Source of the DNA: Syntrophaceae bacterium UBA5744
GTDB lineage: Bacteria > Desulfobacterota > Syntrophia > Syntrophales > UBA2192
Assembly (NCBI GenBank): GCA_002419215.1
Contig: DIFQ01000089.1
Span: forward strand, 6,762-70,761
Direction: 5' to 3'
DNA: 64,000 nt
Shown one piece after another: positions 17,836-26,115 of this stretch. Within the stretch, counting starts at the first letter, position 1. Every line of letters begins with the position of its first letter. A program made the position numbers and the translations under genes. Under the pieces are notes generated by a model. That model was not told the origin of the DNA. It saw only the letters and a list, made by a program, of their open reading frames with translations, and did not search any database.

Positions 17836-17847
17836 GGTTCCCTCCGC

Positions 17848-18720
17848 TTAGCCCCTTCCTTTTTTGCCGGGCTCCGACACGATGCTGACCAGTTCCCGGG
17901 CGTCCTGCAGGCTCTTGTGAAGCCGGGCCATCATGTCCTCGAGATCACGCTGTTTGAGGCCGAACCGCCCGGCCACGTCCCCGACGGCGCGGTAGGCCAG
18001 CGCGTCGGTCCCCACGCCGATGCCCATGGCGTGGCAGACCTGGTTCGACAGGTACACGATCCATGGCACGGCATCGCCGTCGGCAAGCAGGTCCGGCCGA
18101 TGGTGGAAGGCGATGGCCTTGAGGATCTCGTCGGGAAACTTCCAGATCAGGGCGATCTCCCCGCCCAGCTCGGCGTGGTTCACACCGAGCACCTCCTGCT
18201 CGGCCTCCAGGAAGGAGTACTTCTGTCTCTCCGTGAGTTCCCGGATCTTCTGCCAGGCCTCGTGTACGAACTCGCCCATCACCATCTTTCCAATGTCGTG
18301 CAGCACCCCCGCCGTGAAGAGCCGCGGATCGTCGGGGCGGGAAATCCTGGCGGCACAGATCTGGGACAAGAGCGCCACCGCCACGGCGTGTTCCCAGAGA
18401 TCGCCGCCCCTCACGTCGTAGCCTTGGGTGCTGCGGAAATACCGCGAAAGCCCCGCGGCAACGACGGCCCGCAGGACGTTCTGCTTGCCCATGTGCATGA
18501 TGGCATCGTTCACATGGTCCACGGGCCGGCGCAGACCGAAGTAGGCGGAGTTGCAGATCCGCAGGATGTTGGCCGTGATGGCCTGGTCGAGGCGGATCAC
18601 GGCGGCCAGTTCCGTGAGCGACGAGTCGGGATCGCCGGCCAGCGCCATCACCTTCTGGATCGTCACCGGGAAGGGCGGGAGCGTCTTGATGGACTTCAGG
18701 ATTCGCTTGTTGATCTTCAT
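17848..18720 (-). CDS. HDOD-domain signalling protein
   Basis: 290 residues from ATG 18720, which overlaps the cheD stop as ATGA; the longer open frame upstream passes through cheD and cheR. The HDOD fold is seen in LPPFPVTIQKVMAL, LAAVIRLDQAITANILRICN, the HD-like VLHDIGKMVMGEF and AIAFHHRP. HDOD proteins are related to HD phosphohydrolases but often lack catalysis and act as signalling platforms. Here several HD residues (HD in LHDIG, HH in FHHRP) are kept, so hydrolase activity cannot be excluded. Its place inside the che operon suggests a link to motility control. Confidence 0.88.
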   Translation of the reverse strand: MKINKRILKSIKTLPPFPVTIQKVMALAGDPDSSLTELAAVIRLDQAITANILRICNSAYFGLRRPVDHVNDAIMHMGKQNVLRAVVAAGLSRYFRSTQGYDVRGGDLWEHAVAVALLSQICAARISRPDDPRLFTAGVLHDIGKMVMGEFVHEAWQKIRELTERQKYSFLEAEQEVLGVNHAELGGEIALIWKFPDEILKAIAFHHRPDLLADGDAVPWIVYLSNQVCHAMGIGVGTDALAYRAVGDVAGRFGLKQRDLEDMMARLHKSLQDARELVSIVSEPGKKGRG

Positions 18721-19199
18721 AGCTCCTCCGGCTGGCCGCCCGCGCGCTTGACGGTGACCTTGCCCGTGCCCATGTCCAGACGCACGGTGCGGTTGACGTT
18801 CTTCCCCGTATCCTCGGCATCGATGAGGACGTTGTTGCTCCAGAAGAGCTTCCGCATGGCCATGATGTTCTTCTGCCCGATCCGGAAGAAATTCGACTCG
18901 TCCAGGATGCTGGCCCCCCCGGCCACCTTCACGACCATCCGCTTCTTGTCCGCGCCCATCTTGTAGCAGGACTTGAAGAGCAGCGGGATGCCCGTGTCGG
19001 CAAACATGGCCGGCGTATCCTTCGCCCTGGCGGCATCGAGGGTCGAATCGGGAAGCATGTAGTGCAGAAGCCCCCCCACCTTCGCCGCCGGGTCGTAGAC
19101 GGCCACGGCGATGCAGGACCCCAGCGCGTAGGTGATCATGGAGTCCGCGGGGTTGCTGCTGACCTTGAGGTCCGATATGCCGACGACGAGATCCGCCAT
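18717..19199 (-). CDS. cheD: chemoreceptor glutamine deamidase CheD
   Basis: 160 residues. The motif MITYALGSCIAVAVYD contains the catalytic Cys of the GSC signature, and GGLLHYMLPDS supplies the His. CheD deamidates Gln in chemoreceptors and can bind CheC/CheX-type phosphatases, which fits the two CheX-like genes in this run. It sits between cheR (6-nt gap) and the HDOD gene (ATGA overlap). Confidence 0.93.
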   Translation of the reverse strand: MADLVVGISDLKVSSNPADSMITYALGSCIAVAVYDPAAKVGGLLHYMLPDSTLDAARAKDTPAMFADTGIPLLFKSCYKMGADKKRMVVKVAGGASILDESNFFRIGQKNIMAMRKLFWSNNVLIDAEDTGKNVNRTVRLDMGTGKVTVKRAGGQPEEL

Positions 19200-19205
19200 G
19201 GGTCC

Positions 19206-20027
19206 TTACTTCCGGTACAGGCTCGGCTCGAGATACTTGAACGCGTGGTTGAGCCCCGTGAGGCTCTCGGAGTGGCCGATGAACAGGTAGCCGCCCTTCG
19301 CGAGCCTGTTGTAAAAGCGGTTCACCAGTCCTTCCTGGGTTTTCTTGTCGAAATAGATCATCACGTTGCGGCAGAAGATGGCATCGAACGGGTCGCCCGC
19401 CGCCAGGGGATCCATGAGATTGAACCGCTGGAAGGTGACGAGGCTTCGCACGTCCTTCTTCACCCGGAAGTGACCGGTCCAGGCGCCCTGGCCCATCTGG
19501 AAATATTTCCGCAGCAGATCGGGCGGGATCGCCTTGACCCGATCCGCGGGGTAGATGCCCTGCTCGGCCTTTTTCAGCACCCGGGTCGAGATGTCCGTGG
19601 CCAGGATGTGCAGCTCGGCATGGATCCCCTGGACGGCCTCGAGGGCCGTGATGGCCATCGTGTAGGGCTCTTCCCCGGAAGAGCAACCGGCGCTCCAGAG
19701 GCGCAGACGGGGCTTTCCCCGACGGGTTTCCTCGAGGAGCATGGTCGGGACGAACCGGGCAAGGGCCCGGAAATGGCCGTCCTCGCGGAAAAAGCTCGTC
19801 AGGTTCGTCGACAGGGAATCGATCATGGCGATGAACTCGTCGGTCCCCTCGCCGGTTTTCACGTAGTCATAGTAGTCGGCAAAGGACGGGAAATTCCCCT
19901 CACGGATCCGCTTGCTCAGCCGAGCCTTGACCAGCTCCTTCTTGCCGTCGTGCAGGTGGATGCCGCAATGGCGGTAGACCAACTGGCTGATCTTCTCGAA
20001 TTCCGTGTCACGCAGTTCCAGCATCAT
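19206..20027 (-). CDS. cheR: chemotaxis methyltransferase CheR
   Basis: 273 residues. An N-terminal helical CheR domain (with LSTNLTSFFRE) is followed by the SAM-binding domain: LRLWSAGCSSGEEPYTMAI is the family signature, and FDAIFCRNVMIYFD follows. It methylates receptor glutamates using SAM. Two adjacent ATG codons open the frame. It heads the cheR-cheD-HDOD-cheY-cheX-like run, with a possible sigma-54 promoter at 20152-20167. Confidence 0.95.
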   Translation of the reverse strand: MMLELRDTEFEKISQLVYRHCGIHLHDGKKELVKARLSKRIREGNFPSFADYYDYVKTGEGTDEFIAMIDSLSTNLTSFFREDGHFRALARFVPTMLLEETRRGKPRLRLWSAGCSSGEEPYTMAITALEAVQGIHAELHILATDISTRVLKKAEQGIYPADRVKAIPPDLLRKYFQMGQGAWTGHFRVKKDVRSLVTFQRFNLMDPLAAGDPFDAIFCRNVMIYFDKKTQEGLVNRFYNRLAKGGYLFIGHSESLTGLNHAFKYLEPSLYRK

Positions 20028-20109
20028 GCGGCGTAGTCATCTCTTGCGTAGGACCCCGGAAAAGCCGGGCGTTCTCGATCTTTGTCCGGGGGAAAACCCC
20101 TGAAGGCAG

Positions 20110-20141
20110 AAGTTAAGAAGCTTTGAAGTTAAGAAGTTGGG
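20110..20141. repeat. octad repeat array
   Basis: Four 8-9-nt units of the type GAAGTTAA/GAAGCTTT between cheW and cheR. The rest of the 20028-20286 gap holds only the candidate promoter at 20152 and a C/G hairpin near 20070-20100. Confidence 0.7.
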
Positions 20142-20151
20142 CGGATCGGAG

Positions 20152-20167
20152 AGCAAGCAAATGGCCG
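20152..20167 (-). promoter_or_regulatory. candidate sigma-54 promoter upstream of cheR
   Basis: The minus strand reads CGGCCATTTGCTTGCT: GG-N10-GC spacing and a perfect -12 TTGCT, but only GGC matches at -24. It lies ~125 nt from the cheR start. Confidence 0.4.
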
Positions 20168-20286
20168 CAGGCTTATCCACGTTTTCCACCTTCTCGACTT
20201 CACAACTTCAAGATTTGTACGGGGCGCCCCGTTTCTCCTCCCGGGCAATCACGAAGCCGTCATCTTGTTTGTGGCCGATTGCGCCT

Positions 20287-20805
20287 TCAGGCCAGGTGAC
20301 GGATCGCGACGAGATCCTCGCTGTTGAGCACCTTGTCGATATCGAGCAGGATCTTGATCCCGCCGGCCGCCTTGGCCATACCCAGGATGAAATCCGTGTT
20401 GAGCCGCACCCCGAAGGTGGGCGTGTTTTCAATGTCGGCCCCCCGGATGTTGAGGACCTCCGAGACGGCGTCGACGACGATGCCCATCATCACGTGGCCC
20501 TGAGCGCCTGCGACCTCCACGACGATGATGCAGGTGCGTTCCGTGCAGGCCGCGGCCTCCAGGCCGAAGCGAAGCCGCAGGTCCACGACGGGGATCACCT
20601 TCCCGCGAAGGTTGATCACGCCCTTGACGAACCCGGGGGTCTGGGGAACGTGGGTCACTGCCATCATGCCGATGATCTCCTTGACCTTCAGAATGCCGAT
20701 CCCGTATTCCTCGCCGGCAAGCGAAAAGGTCAGGTATTTACCTTCCCTTGCCGGGATCCCGGCAAGGGTTCTTTCCTGTATTCCCATCGGTTCCGCCTGC
20801 ATCAC
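20287..20805 (-). CDS. cheW: chemotaxis adaptor CheW
   Basis: 172 residues, one CheW domain: KYLTFSLAGEEYGIGILKVKEIIG at the N-terminus, then FVKGVINLRGKVIPVVDLR and MGIVVDAVSEVLNI. It links chemoreceptors to CheA. The first codon is GTG, directly followed by ATG; either could start. It is separated from cheR by 259 nt, so it may have its own transcript. Confidence 0.94.
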   Translation of the reverse strand: MMQAEPMGIQERTLAGIPAREGKYLTFSLAGEEYGIGILKVKEIIGMMAVTHVPQTPGFVKGVINLRGKVIPVVDLRLRFGLEAAACTERTCIIVVEVAGAQGHVMMGIVVDAVSEVLNIRGADIENTPTFGVRLNTDFILGMAKAAGGIKILLDIDKVLNSEDLVAIRHLA

Positions 20806-20900
20806 GCACGTGCCTCCCTGTCATCCCTGCATCCGTATTCCGATCGAGACTCCGCCCGAACCAAACCCATTTGATCGAGAGGCGGAAACGCCGGCTGAGA

Positions 20901-21554
20901 CTAAGACCGCGCCTGGATCCCGTTGCTTGCTTCGACGCTGATGTCGAGGGCCTTCACGATCGTGTCGTAGAGCTTCTTCACATCGACGGGCTTCGTCATG
21001 TAGTCGAGGAACTTGCCCCGCTCGTCCTCGGTGAGATACTCCGGGTAACCCGTCAGGATGATGATCTGGATGTCCCGGTGCATTTTGCGGATCTTTTCTG
21101 CAAGTTCGAGACCATTGAGGTTGGGCATGACGATGTCGAGCAGGATCAGGTCCGGCTTCTCCTCGCCGATTTGCAGGACCGCTTCGAGACCGTTTGCATA
21201 GGTCTTCAGGGTGCAGTGCCTGTTGAGGCCCAGGCCCTCGAAGGCGTTCTCAATGAAGGTCAGGATATTCTCGTCGTCGTCGATGGCCATGACGAGTTTC
21301 TTGTGGGACGGCCCCTTGGACGACGTCTTGCCGGCCTCCGCCGCCCCGGGGTCTGCCCCCCGCAGTTTGTCGAGGGGCATGTCGCCGAAACCGAACTCCC
21401 GCTTGAGCCGTTCCACCTCCGACAGCGGGATTTTGAGATGCTTACCCACCTTGTATCCCTTTACCATCCCCTCTTTCACCCAGCGGTAGATGGTGACCCG
21501 GTTGACGTTGAAAAAATCGGCCACCTCGGACGTGGAGAAGAACATTTTTGCCAT
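20901..21554 (-). CDS. HTH (excisionase/MerR-like)-receiver regulator
   Basis: 217 residues from ATG 21554, which has GAGAGGTG upstream; ten more codons are open before it but lack a site. Residues 1-52 are a small DNA-binding winged helix of the excisionase/MerR type (STSEVADFFNVNRVTIYRWV). After a ~40-residue linker comes a complete receiver domain with AIDDDEN, phospho-Asp in LLDIVMPNLNG, Thr in ILTGYP and Lys in MTKPVD. The order, DNA-binding domain first, is the reverse of ordinary response regulators. A sigma-28-like promoter (21630-21656) lies upstream. It could be a phosphorylation-controlled regulator served by the nearby CheA or another kinase. Confidence 0.85.
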   Translation of the reverse strand: MAKMFFSTSEVADFFNVNRVTIYRWVKEGMVKGYKVGKHLKIPLSEVERLKREFGFGDMPLDKLRGADPGAAEAGKTSSKGPSHKKLVMAIDDDENILTFIENAFEGLGLNRHCTLKTYANGLEAVLQIGEEKPDLILLDIVMPNLNGLELAEKIRKMHRDIQIIILTGYPEYLTEDERGKFLDYMTKPVDVKKLYDTIVKALDISVEASNGIQARS

Positions 21555-21629
21555 GGAACACCTCTCGATTTGGGTTTGGTTCACAATACTATAGCAACAT
21601 ATAAATCCTGTGCAACAACTGCACTTGTT

Positions 21630-21656
21630 TTATCGACAGGAAGCAAAGAAACTTTA
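21630..21656 (-). promoter_or_regulatory. sigma-28-like promoter of the HTH-REC gene
   Basis: On the minus strand TAAAGTTT (TAAA at 21653-21656) is followed, 15 nt after TAAA, by GTCGATAA (21630-21637), one mismatch from GCCGATAA. Confidence 0.5.
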
Positions 21657-21668
21657 GGGCAAAAGAAA

Positions 21669-21895
21669 GGGTACAGGGCACAGGGGCCAGGGTTCAGGGG
21701 GTAAAGACTTTGAAGAAAATACCACCAAGGGAAGGGGTTTCCGAGGCAGACAGGAATCTGATGGGAAAAATCCGGCCCTTATTTAACTATCTAATTAATA
21801 ATGGGGAAATTCGAGTGAGACGGAGGGGAAACGAACTATCAGAAGGGTGGAACACCCTGTACCCTGTACCCTGTACCCTGTACCCTGTACCCCTT
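21669..21895. repeat. heptad repeat arrays on both sides of an AT-rich gap
   Basis: 21669-21706 is a degenerate array of CAGGG-type 7-nt units. 21855-21889 is five perfect tandem copies of CCCTGTA followed by CCCC. The AT-rich sequence between them (21707-21850) shows no gene. Together with the promoter at 21630 this accounts for the gap. Confidence 0.85.
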
Positions 21896-21897
21896 CT

Positions 21898-22611
21898 TCA
21901 AGATGCGGCGCTCTCCGATTCCGTCGGTTTGTGCCGTTGGCCCTGGCAGTCGAGCCGGTGAATCCGGCCGGGCCCTTTTTGCCTGGCGAGATGCATGGCC
22001 CCGTCGGCTGTCCAGACAAGCTCCCAGGGGTCGCGGGAGGACGCGAAATCGGCCTTTTTCAAGGTACTGACCCCGATGCTGACCGTCAGGGAGATTTCCT
22101 GGTCCCCGCACGTGAATCGGTGCCGGTGGAGACGGCTTCGGATGCGTTCGGCAGCCGTCCCGGCCGCCTTCTGCCCGGAAGAGCCCAGGAGGATGACAAA
22201 CTCGTCACCGCCGAAACGCACCAGCACATCCTCTTTCCGGCACTGGGCCCTGAGCAGCAGGGCCGCATCCCGGAGGACCTTGTCGCCGATGAAATGGCCG
22301 AATCGGCCATTGCAGGCCTTGAAATCGTCGATATCGATGAAAAGACAGGACAGGGACGAGCCCGACCGCCTCGCCCGCGAGAATTCCTCCTCGAGGCGAG
22401 GCTGCAGATACCAGCGGTTGCAGAGGCCGGTAGTGGGGTCGACGAAGTTGATCTTCTCCAACTCCTCGGCCCGCGAGCGCAGTTTCAGGTTCTCGACCAG
22501 GAGTTCCTTGTTTTTCCGGGTCAGCGTCTTGTTGTTCTCGACGAGCCACTCGAAAAGGAAGTTTTTCTCGTCGAAATTCAGCGTGCCTCGGCCTCCCTCG
22601 CCGTCATCCAT
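21898..22611 (-). CDS. GGDEF diguanylate cyclase with I-site
   Basis: 237 residues. The N-terminal ~65 residues are a Glu/Lys/Leu-rich helix, probably a coiled coil for dimerization, with no recognised sensor domain. The GGDEF domain begins at FVDPTTGLCNRWYL; the active-site loop is an intact GGDEF preceded by RFGGDEFVILL. Five residues before it is RKED, the RxxD inhibitory site, so feedback by c-di-GMP is expected. It makes c-di-GMP from GTP. A near-perfect sigma-54 promoter (22670-22685) is ~60 nt upstream, tying it to the flagellar regulon. Confidence 0.92.
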   Translation of the reverse strand: MDDGEGGRGTLNFDEKNFLFEWLVENNKTLTRKNKELLVENLKLRSRAEELEKINFVDPTTGLCNRWYLQPRLEEEFSRARRSGSSLSCLFIDIDDFKACNGRFGHFIGDKVLRDAALLLRAQCRKEDVLVRFGGDEFVILLGSSGQKAAGTAAERIRSRLHRHRFTCGDQEISLTVSIGVSTLKKADFASSRDPWELVWTADGAMHLARQKGPGRIHRLDCQGQRHKPTESESAAS

Positions 22612-22669
22612 GATGGGTTTGCGACCCTCCCCTGCTCAAGTTGGAATCCAGTTTTTCCGATATAAGGTT

Positions 22670-22685
22670 AGCACATTCCGTGCCA
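22670..22685 (-). promoter_or_regulatory. sigma-54 promoter of the diguanylate cyclase gene
   Basis: The minus strand reads TGGCACGGAATGTGCT: a perfect -24 TGGCACG, correct GG-N10-GC spacing and -12 GTGCT (one mismatch from TTGCT). Confidence 0.75.
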
Positions 22686-22715
22686 CGGAAAGGCACCTGG
22701 GCCGGCCGGTAACAG

Positions 22716-22835
22716 ATTGGAAGTTATGAAGTTAGGAAGCTAGGAAGCTATGAAAAGACTAAAGTCATATCCGGTGGATTTCGATTCAAATTCAATTTCC
22801 TAACTTCTGCTCTTCCTACCCTCTTAACTTCCGTC
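22716..22835. repeat. octad repeat arms, inverted
   Basis: 22716-22757 has units of the type GGAAGTTA/TGAAGTTA/GGAAGCTA; 22796-22835 has the complementary type (CTAACTTC, TCTTCCTA, CTTAACTTC). The arms enclose ~40 nt of AT-rich sequence. Confidence 0.7.
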
Positions 22836-22848
22836 CTTTAGGGGTGAC

Positions 22849-23550
22849 ATGGACGAAGCAATCGTCAGGGAGCGAGCCTCCGAGATTTCCAGGACCCTGG
22901 GGAACTGCAAAAAGTTTCTCCACCAGGGCAACGTATACGCCTGCCTCAACGGCTTCAAGGAAGCCCTGGAGAAGACGCTTGTCACCCGCATGCTGCCCGC
23001 CGACGAAAAGGAAATCAAGGAGGCGGTCAATGACTTCCAGCGGCAGCTCATGACGAGCTCCGCGTTCAAGAACACCTTCGGCCCCGTCACATTCCACGAC
23101 GATGATATCCAGTCCTCGCTCGCCTTCGTCCGACAGATGGTGCATGTCTCCGAGGAGGCGCTTGCAGAGAGCCTTGCCGGCGGGCAGGAAAGCCAGGAAA
23201 ACCGCGCCCTCATGATCATGCGTCTCATCGACAAGGGGGAGCACGAAAAGGCCAGGGCACTCATCGGGAAGAACGAAGATCTCCTGAATTTCGTCCTGCA
23301 CACCTACAATGCCGCCGGTATCCAGTCCCGCAAGGACGGGAACTTCGACAAGGCCATCCTCGAGTTCAAAAAGGCACTGGCCGTCGCTCCCGATGACGAG
23401 TCGATCCTCTACAACCTGGCCCGGATTCACATCGAAAAAGTGGCCTGGAAGCTGGCCGAGGAGTTCATCCGCGAGGCCCTCAAGATCAACCCCGCCTTCA
23501 AGGAGGGGCAACAGCTGTTGAACTACATCCAGGCGCACCGCACGTCATAG
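22849..23550 (+). CDS. TPR-repeat protein of unknown function
   Basis: 233 residues, cytoplasmic (no signal peptide). The C-terminal ~90 residues contain at least two TPR units (YNAAGIQSRKDGNFDKAILE, YNLARIHIEKVAWKLAEEFI). The N-terminal ~140 residues are helical and Glu/Lys-rich, with no family I recognise. Start ATG 22849 has AGGGGTG just upstream. It stands alone between the divergent cyclase and the glycan operon. A protein-protein interaction role is all that can be supported. Confidence 0.75.
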   Translation: MDEAIVRERASEISRTLGNCKKFLHQGNVYACLNGFKEALEKTLVTRMLPADEKEIKEAVNDFQRQLMTSSAFKNTFGPVTFHDDDIQSSLAFVRQMVHVSEEALAESLAGGQESQENRALMIMRLIDKGEHEKARALIGKNEDLLNFVLHTYNAAGIQSRKDGNFDKAILEFKKALAVAPDDESILYNLARIHIEKVAWKLAEEFIREALKINPAFKEGQQLLNYIQAHRTS

Positions 23551-23782
23551 AAGTTAAGAAGTTGGGAAGTTAAGAAGCTCGGAAGTTAGGAACGAAGAAA
23601 GGGAAAATTTTTCCCTGACATCCTAAAATTACCCGCCCCCCGAGGATGAGTCAGCCTCTCCAAGCCCGCTCAATAAACTGCGCTGAGACAACCGCTCTCC
23701 ATGATAATGTGTTGCACATCAACAACTTACGTCTTTCAGTTTTCCCCGCCCCTGAATCCTGGACCCTGAACCCTTTACCCTG
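23549..23782. repeat. octad and heptad repeat arrays before the glycan operon
   Basis: 23549-23599 is an 8-nt array (GAAGTTAA, GAAGTTGG, GAAGTTAA, GAAGCTCG, GAAGTTAG). 23752-23782 is a heptad array (CCTGGAC, CCTGAAC, CCTTTAC). The ~150 nt between shows no gene. Confidence 0.75.
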
Positions 23783-23789
23783 GCATCCA

Positions 23790-23805
23790 TGGCACAGCCG
23801 TTGCT
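23790..23805 (+). promoter_or_regulatory. sigma-54 promoter of the nonulosonate (legB) operon
   Basis: TGGCACAGCCGTTGCT: -24 TGGCAC, -12 TTGCT, GG-N10-GC spacing. A 19-nt stretch containing it (CCATGGCACAGCCGTTGCT) is identical in the promoter of flgF at 58945-58963. The operon start codon is ~100 nt downstream. Confidence 0.85.
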
Positions 23806-23904
23806 ACCCCTGGCAGCATCGGACGGGTCCCGTCAAGAGGGGTTCCGTTCAACTTTCCCGGCCTTCGGCCGAATAGAATGTTAGCGGGACTGCATCGGAG
23901 CGAA

Positions 23905-24918
23905 ATGCCGAAAAGAAATTTCTCGTGGAAAAACAAGCGCGTCCTCGTGACCGGCGCCTGCGGTTTCATCGGAAGCCACCTGGCTGAGCGGCTTGCGGCC
24001 GCAGGGGCCCGGGTGCGCGCCCTGGTCTTCTACCACCCGCAGGGCAGCTGGGGCTGGCTCGACAGCCTCCCCGGGGAAACCCTGGCGACCCTGGAGGTCG
24101 TCCCCGGCGATGTGCGGGACGCCCAGGCCATGCGCCAGGCGGTGAAAGGCATGGACGCCGTGTTCCACCTCGCGGCCCTGATCGGAATCCCGTACAGCTA
24201 TCACGCGCCCGAGTCCTACGTGGACACGAACGTCAAGGGCACGCTGAACGTCCTCCTGGCGGCGAGGGACCTGGGCACGCCGCGCCTGCTGGTGACATCC
24301 ACATCGGAGGTCTACGGCACGGCAAAATTCGTCCCCATCGATGAGTCGCACCCCCTGCAGGGCCAGTCGCCCTACTCGGCCACCAAGATCGGCGCCGACC
24401 GACTGGCGGAGTCCTTTTTCCGGTCGTTCAGCCTGCCGGTGACCACGGTGAGGCCTTTCAACACCTACGGTCCCAGGCAGTCGTCCCGGGCCGTCATCCC
24501 GACGATCATCACGCAGCTCCTGGCCGGGCATCGCGAGATCCGCCTGGGCTCACTCGAGCCGACCCGCGACTTCGTCTACGTGAAAGACACGGTGGAGGGG
24601 TTTGTCCGGATTGCCGAGTCGGAGACCTCTCTCGGCGAGGAGATCAACATCGCCACGGGAACGGAAATCTCCGTCGGGGAACTCGCCGGGGAGCTCATTC
24701 GGCAGATCAACCCGAAGGCCCGCATCGTGTGCGAGAAGCGCCGCATACGGCCCGAAAACGGCGAAGTGGAGCGGCTCTGCGGGAGCAACGACAAAATCCG
24801 CCGTCTCACGGGCTGGCAGCCCCGAACCTCGCTGGAGAAGGGACTTGAGGAGACCATCCACTGGTTTGCCGGCAACGGAAACGGCGACAGCCGCAAGGCT
24901 CACCTGTATCACATTTGA
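23905..24918 (+). CDS. legB: NAD-dependent sugar-nucleotide 4,6-dehydratase, LegB type
   Basis: 337 residues from ATG 23905 (GGAG 5 nt upstream); an in-frame ATG at 23878 lacks a site. An extended SDR enzyme: VTGACGFIGSHLA binds NAD, and SPYSATKIGADR supplies the Tyr-x3-Lys pair. The segment GIPYSYHAPESYVDTNVKG is characteristic of the LegB group that starts legionaminic acid synthesis by making the 4-keto-6-deoxy derivative of NDP-GlcNAc. It is first in the operon after a sigma-54 promoter, and legC follows nine bases later. Other 4,6-dehydratases are possible, but the neighbours point to the Leg pathway. Confidence 0.88.
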   Translation: MPKRNFSWKNKRVLVTGACGFIGSHLAERLAAAGARVRALVFYHPQGSWGWLDSLPGETLATLEVVPGDVRDAQAMRQAVKGMDAVFHLAALIGIPYSYHAPESYVDTNVKGTLNVLLAARDLGTPRLLVTSTSEVYGTAKFVPIDESHPLQGQSPYSATKIGADRLAESFFRSFSLPVTTVRPFNTYGPRQSSRAVIPTIITQLLAGHREIRLGSLEPTRDFVYVKDTVEGFVRIAESETSLGEEINIATGTEISVGELAGELIRQINPKARIVCEKRRIRPENGEVERLCGSNDKIRRLTGWQPRTSLEKGLEETIHWFAGNGNGDSRKAHLYHI

Positions 24919-24927
24919 CGGATTGCC

Positions 24928-26115
24928 ATGACGAAACCCTGTTACCTCGATGACCCCAATCTCGGCGAACTCGAGAAGAGCTACCTGAACCGCTGCATCG
25001 ATTCCACGTTCGTGTCCACGTTCGGGCCCTTCGTCCCGGAGTTCGAGGCAGCCTTCGCCCGTTTCCTCGGCGCGCCGGGGGCCGTCTCCGTGCAGAGTGG
25101 CACGGCGGGGCTCCACCTGGCGCTCCACGAGCTGGGCCTCGGGCCCGGCGACGAGGTGCTGGTCCCCGCGCTGACCTTCGTCGCCTCGGCAAACCCCGTG
25201 AGCTACACGGGCGCCCGGCCCGTCTTCGTCGATGTCGACGCCGCAACATGGAACATGGAGCCCGACGACGCGGAGCTTCGCATCTCCGAGCGGACACGGG
25301 CCATGGTGATCGTGCACCTCTACGGACGCATCTGCGAAATGGAGCGGCTGGAGGAAATCGCCCGGCGCCACAACCTGTGCATTATCGAGGACGCCACGGA
25401 AGCCCTGGGCTCCCGATACAAGGGCCGACCCGCCGGCACGCTGGGCGACCTGGGTGTCTTCAGCTTCAACGGCAACAAGCTCATCACGACGGGCGGAGGA
25501 GGCATGGTCGTCGGGCGCGACCCGCAGCGGCTGAGCCACATCCGGTTCCTGGCCAACCAGGCCCGGCGCGAAGGGGCCGGCTATTTCCACCCCGAGATCG
25601 GCTTCAACTACCGGATGACGAACCTGGAGGCGTCCCTCGGGCTCGCGCAGATGCAGCGCCTGCACGAGTTCATCGAGACGAAGCGCCGGATCCACGGCAT
25701 CTACGCAGAGGCGTTCCGCGACGTCGGGGAGCTGCAGCTCCAGGCACCCTGCGAGGGCGCCGACGACGTCGTCTGGCTCAACGCCGTCACGATCGACACG
25801 GCACACACCGGGACAGGGATCCCGGAGATCATGGAAACGCTGAAGCAGCGAGGGATCCCCACGCGAAGGCTCTTCATGCCCCTCGTGTGCTTCCCTCCCT
25901 ATTTCGAAGGGCGCCGGGAGGAGGCCTACCCGCGGGCCGTCCGGCTCTACAACGAGGGCCTCTGCCTGCCCTCTTCCACGCTCAACACCGCCGGGGGCAT
26001 CCGCCGGGCCGCAGAAGGGCTCAAGGGCCTCCTGGTGAAGAGACGCCCGCGGCCTGCCCTCGTTAGCGCCCGGACGGCAGGGGCCGCAAGCGCCATGACG
26101 GGAGGTTCCCGATGA
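24928..26115 (+). CDS. legC: PLP aminotransferase, LegC type (DegT/DnrJ/EryC1/StrS)
   Basis: 395 residues. SVQSGTAGLHLALHELGLGP is the sugar aminotransferase opening; the aspartate in IIEDATEALGS and the PLP-binding Lys in FNGNKLITTGGGG are in the expected positions. It should transaminate the 4-keto sugar made by LegB to a 4-amino-4,6-dideoxy sugar. The length is usual for LegC. The stop overlaps the ptmE-like start (ATGA), indicating coupled translation. The C-terminal ~25 residues are low-complexity and may be dispensable. Confidence 0.9.
   Translation: MTKPCYLDDPNLGELEKSYLNRCIDSTFVSTFGPFVPEFEAAFARFLGAPGAVSVQSGTAGLHLALHELGLGPGDEVLVPALTFVASANPVSYTGARPVFVDVDAATWNMEPDDAELRISERTRAMVIVHLYGRICEMERLEEIARRHNLCIIEDATEALGSRYKGRPAGTLGDLGVFSFNGNKLITTGGGGMVVGRDPQRLSHIRFLANQARREGAGYFHPEIGFNYRMTNLEASLGLAQMQRLHEFIETKRRIHGIYAEAFRDVGELQLQAPCEGADDVVWLNAVTIDTAHTGTGIPEIMETLKQRGIPTRRLFMPLVCFPPYFEGRREEAYPRAVRLYNEGLCLPSSTLNTAGGIRRAAEGLKGLLVKRRPRPALVSARTAGAASAMTGGSR

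Noticed and set aside
20040..20110. c-di-GMP (GEMM) riboswitch before cheR
   Set aside because: The GGACGCAAAG-type core and the second conserved helix are absent; only a simple CCCCGG/CCGGGC hairpin is seen.
21851..21895. CRISPR-like direct repeat array
   Set aside because: The units are 7 nt without spacers, and no cas gene is present; it belongs to the heptad repeat system.
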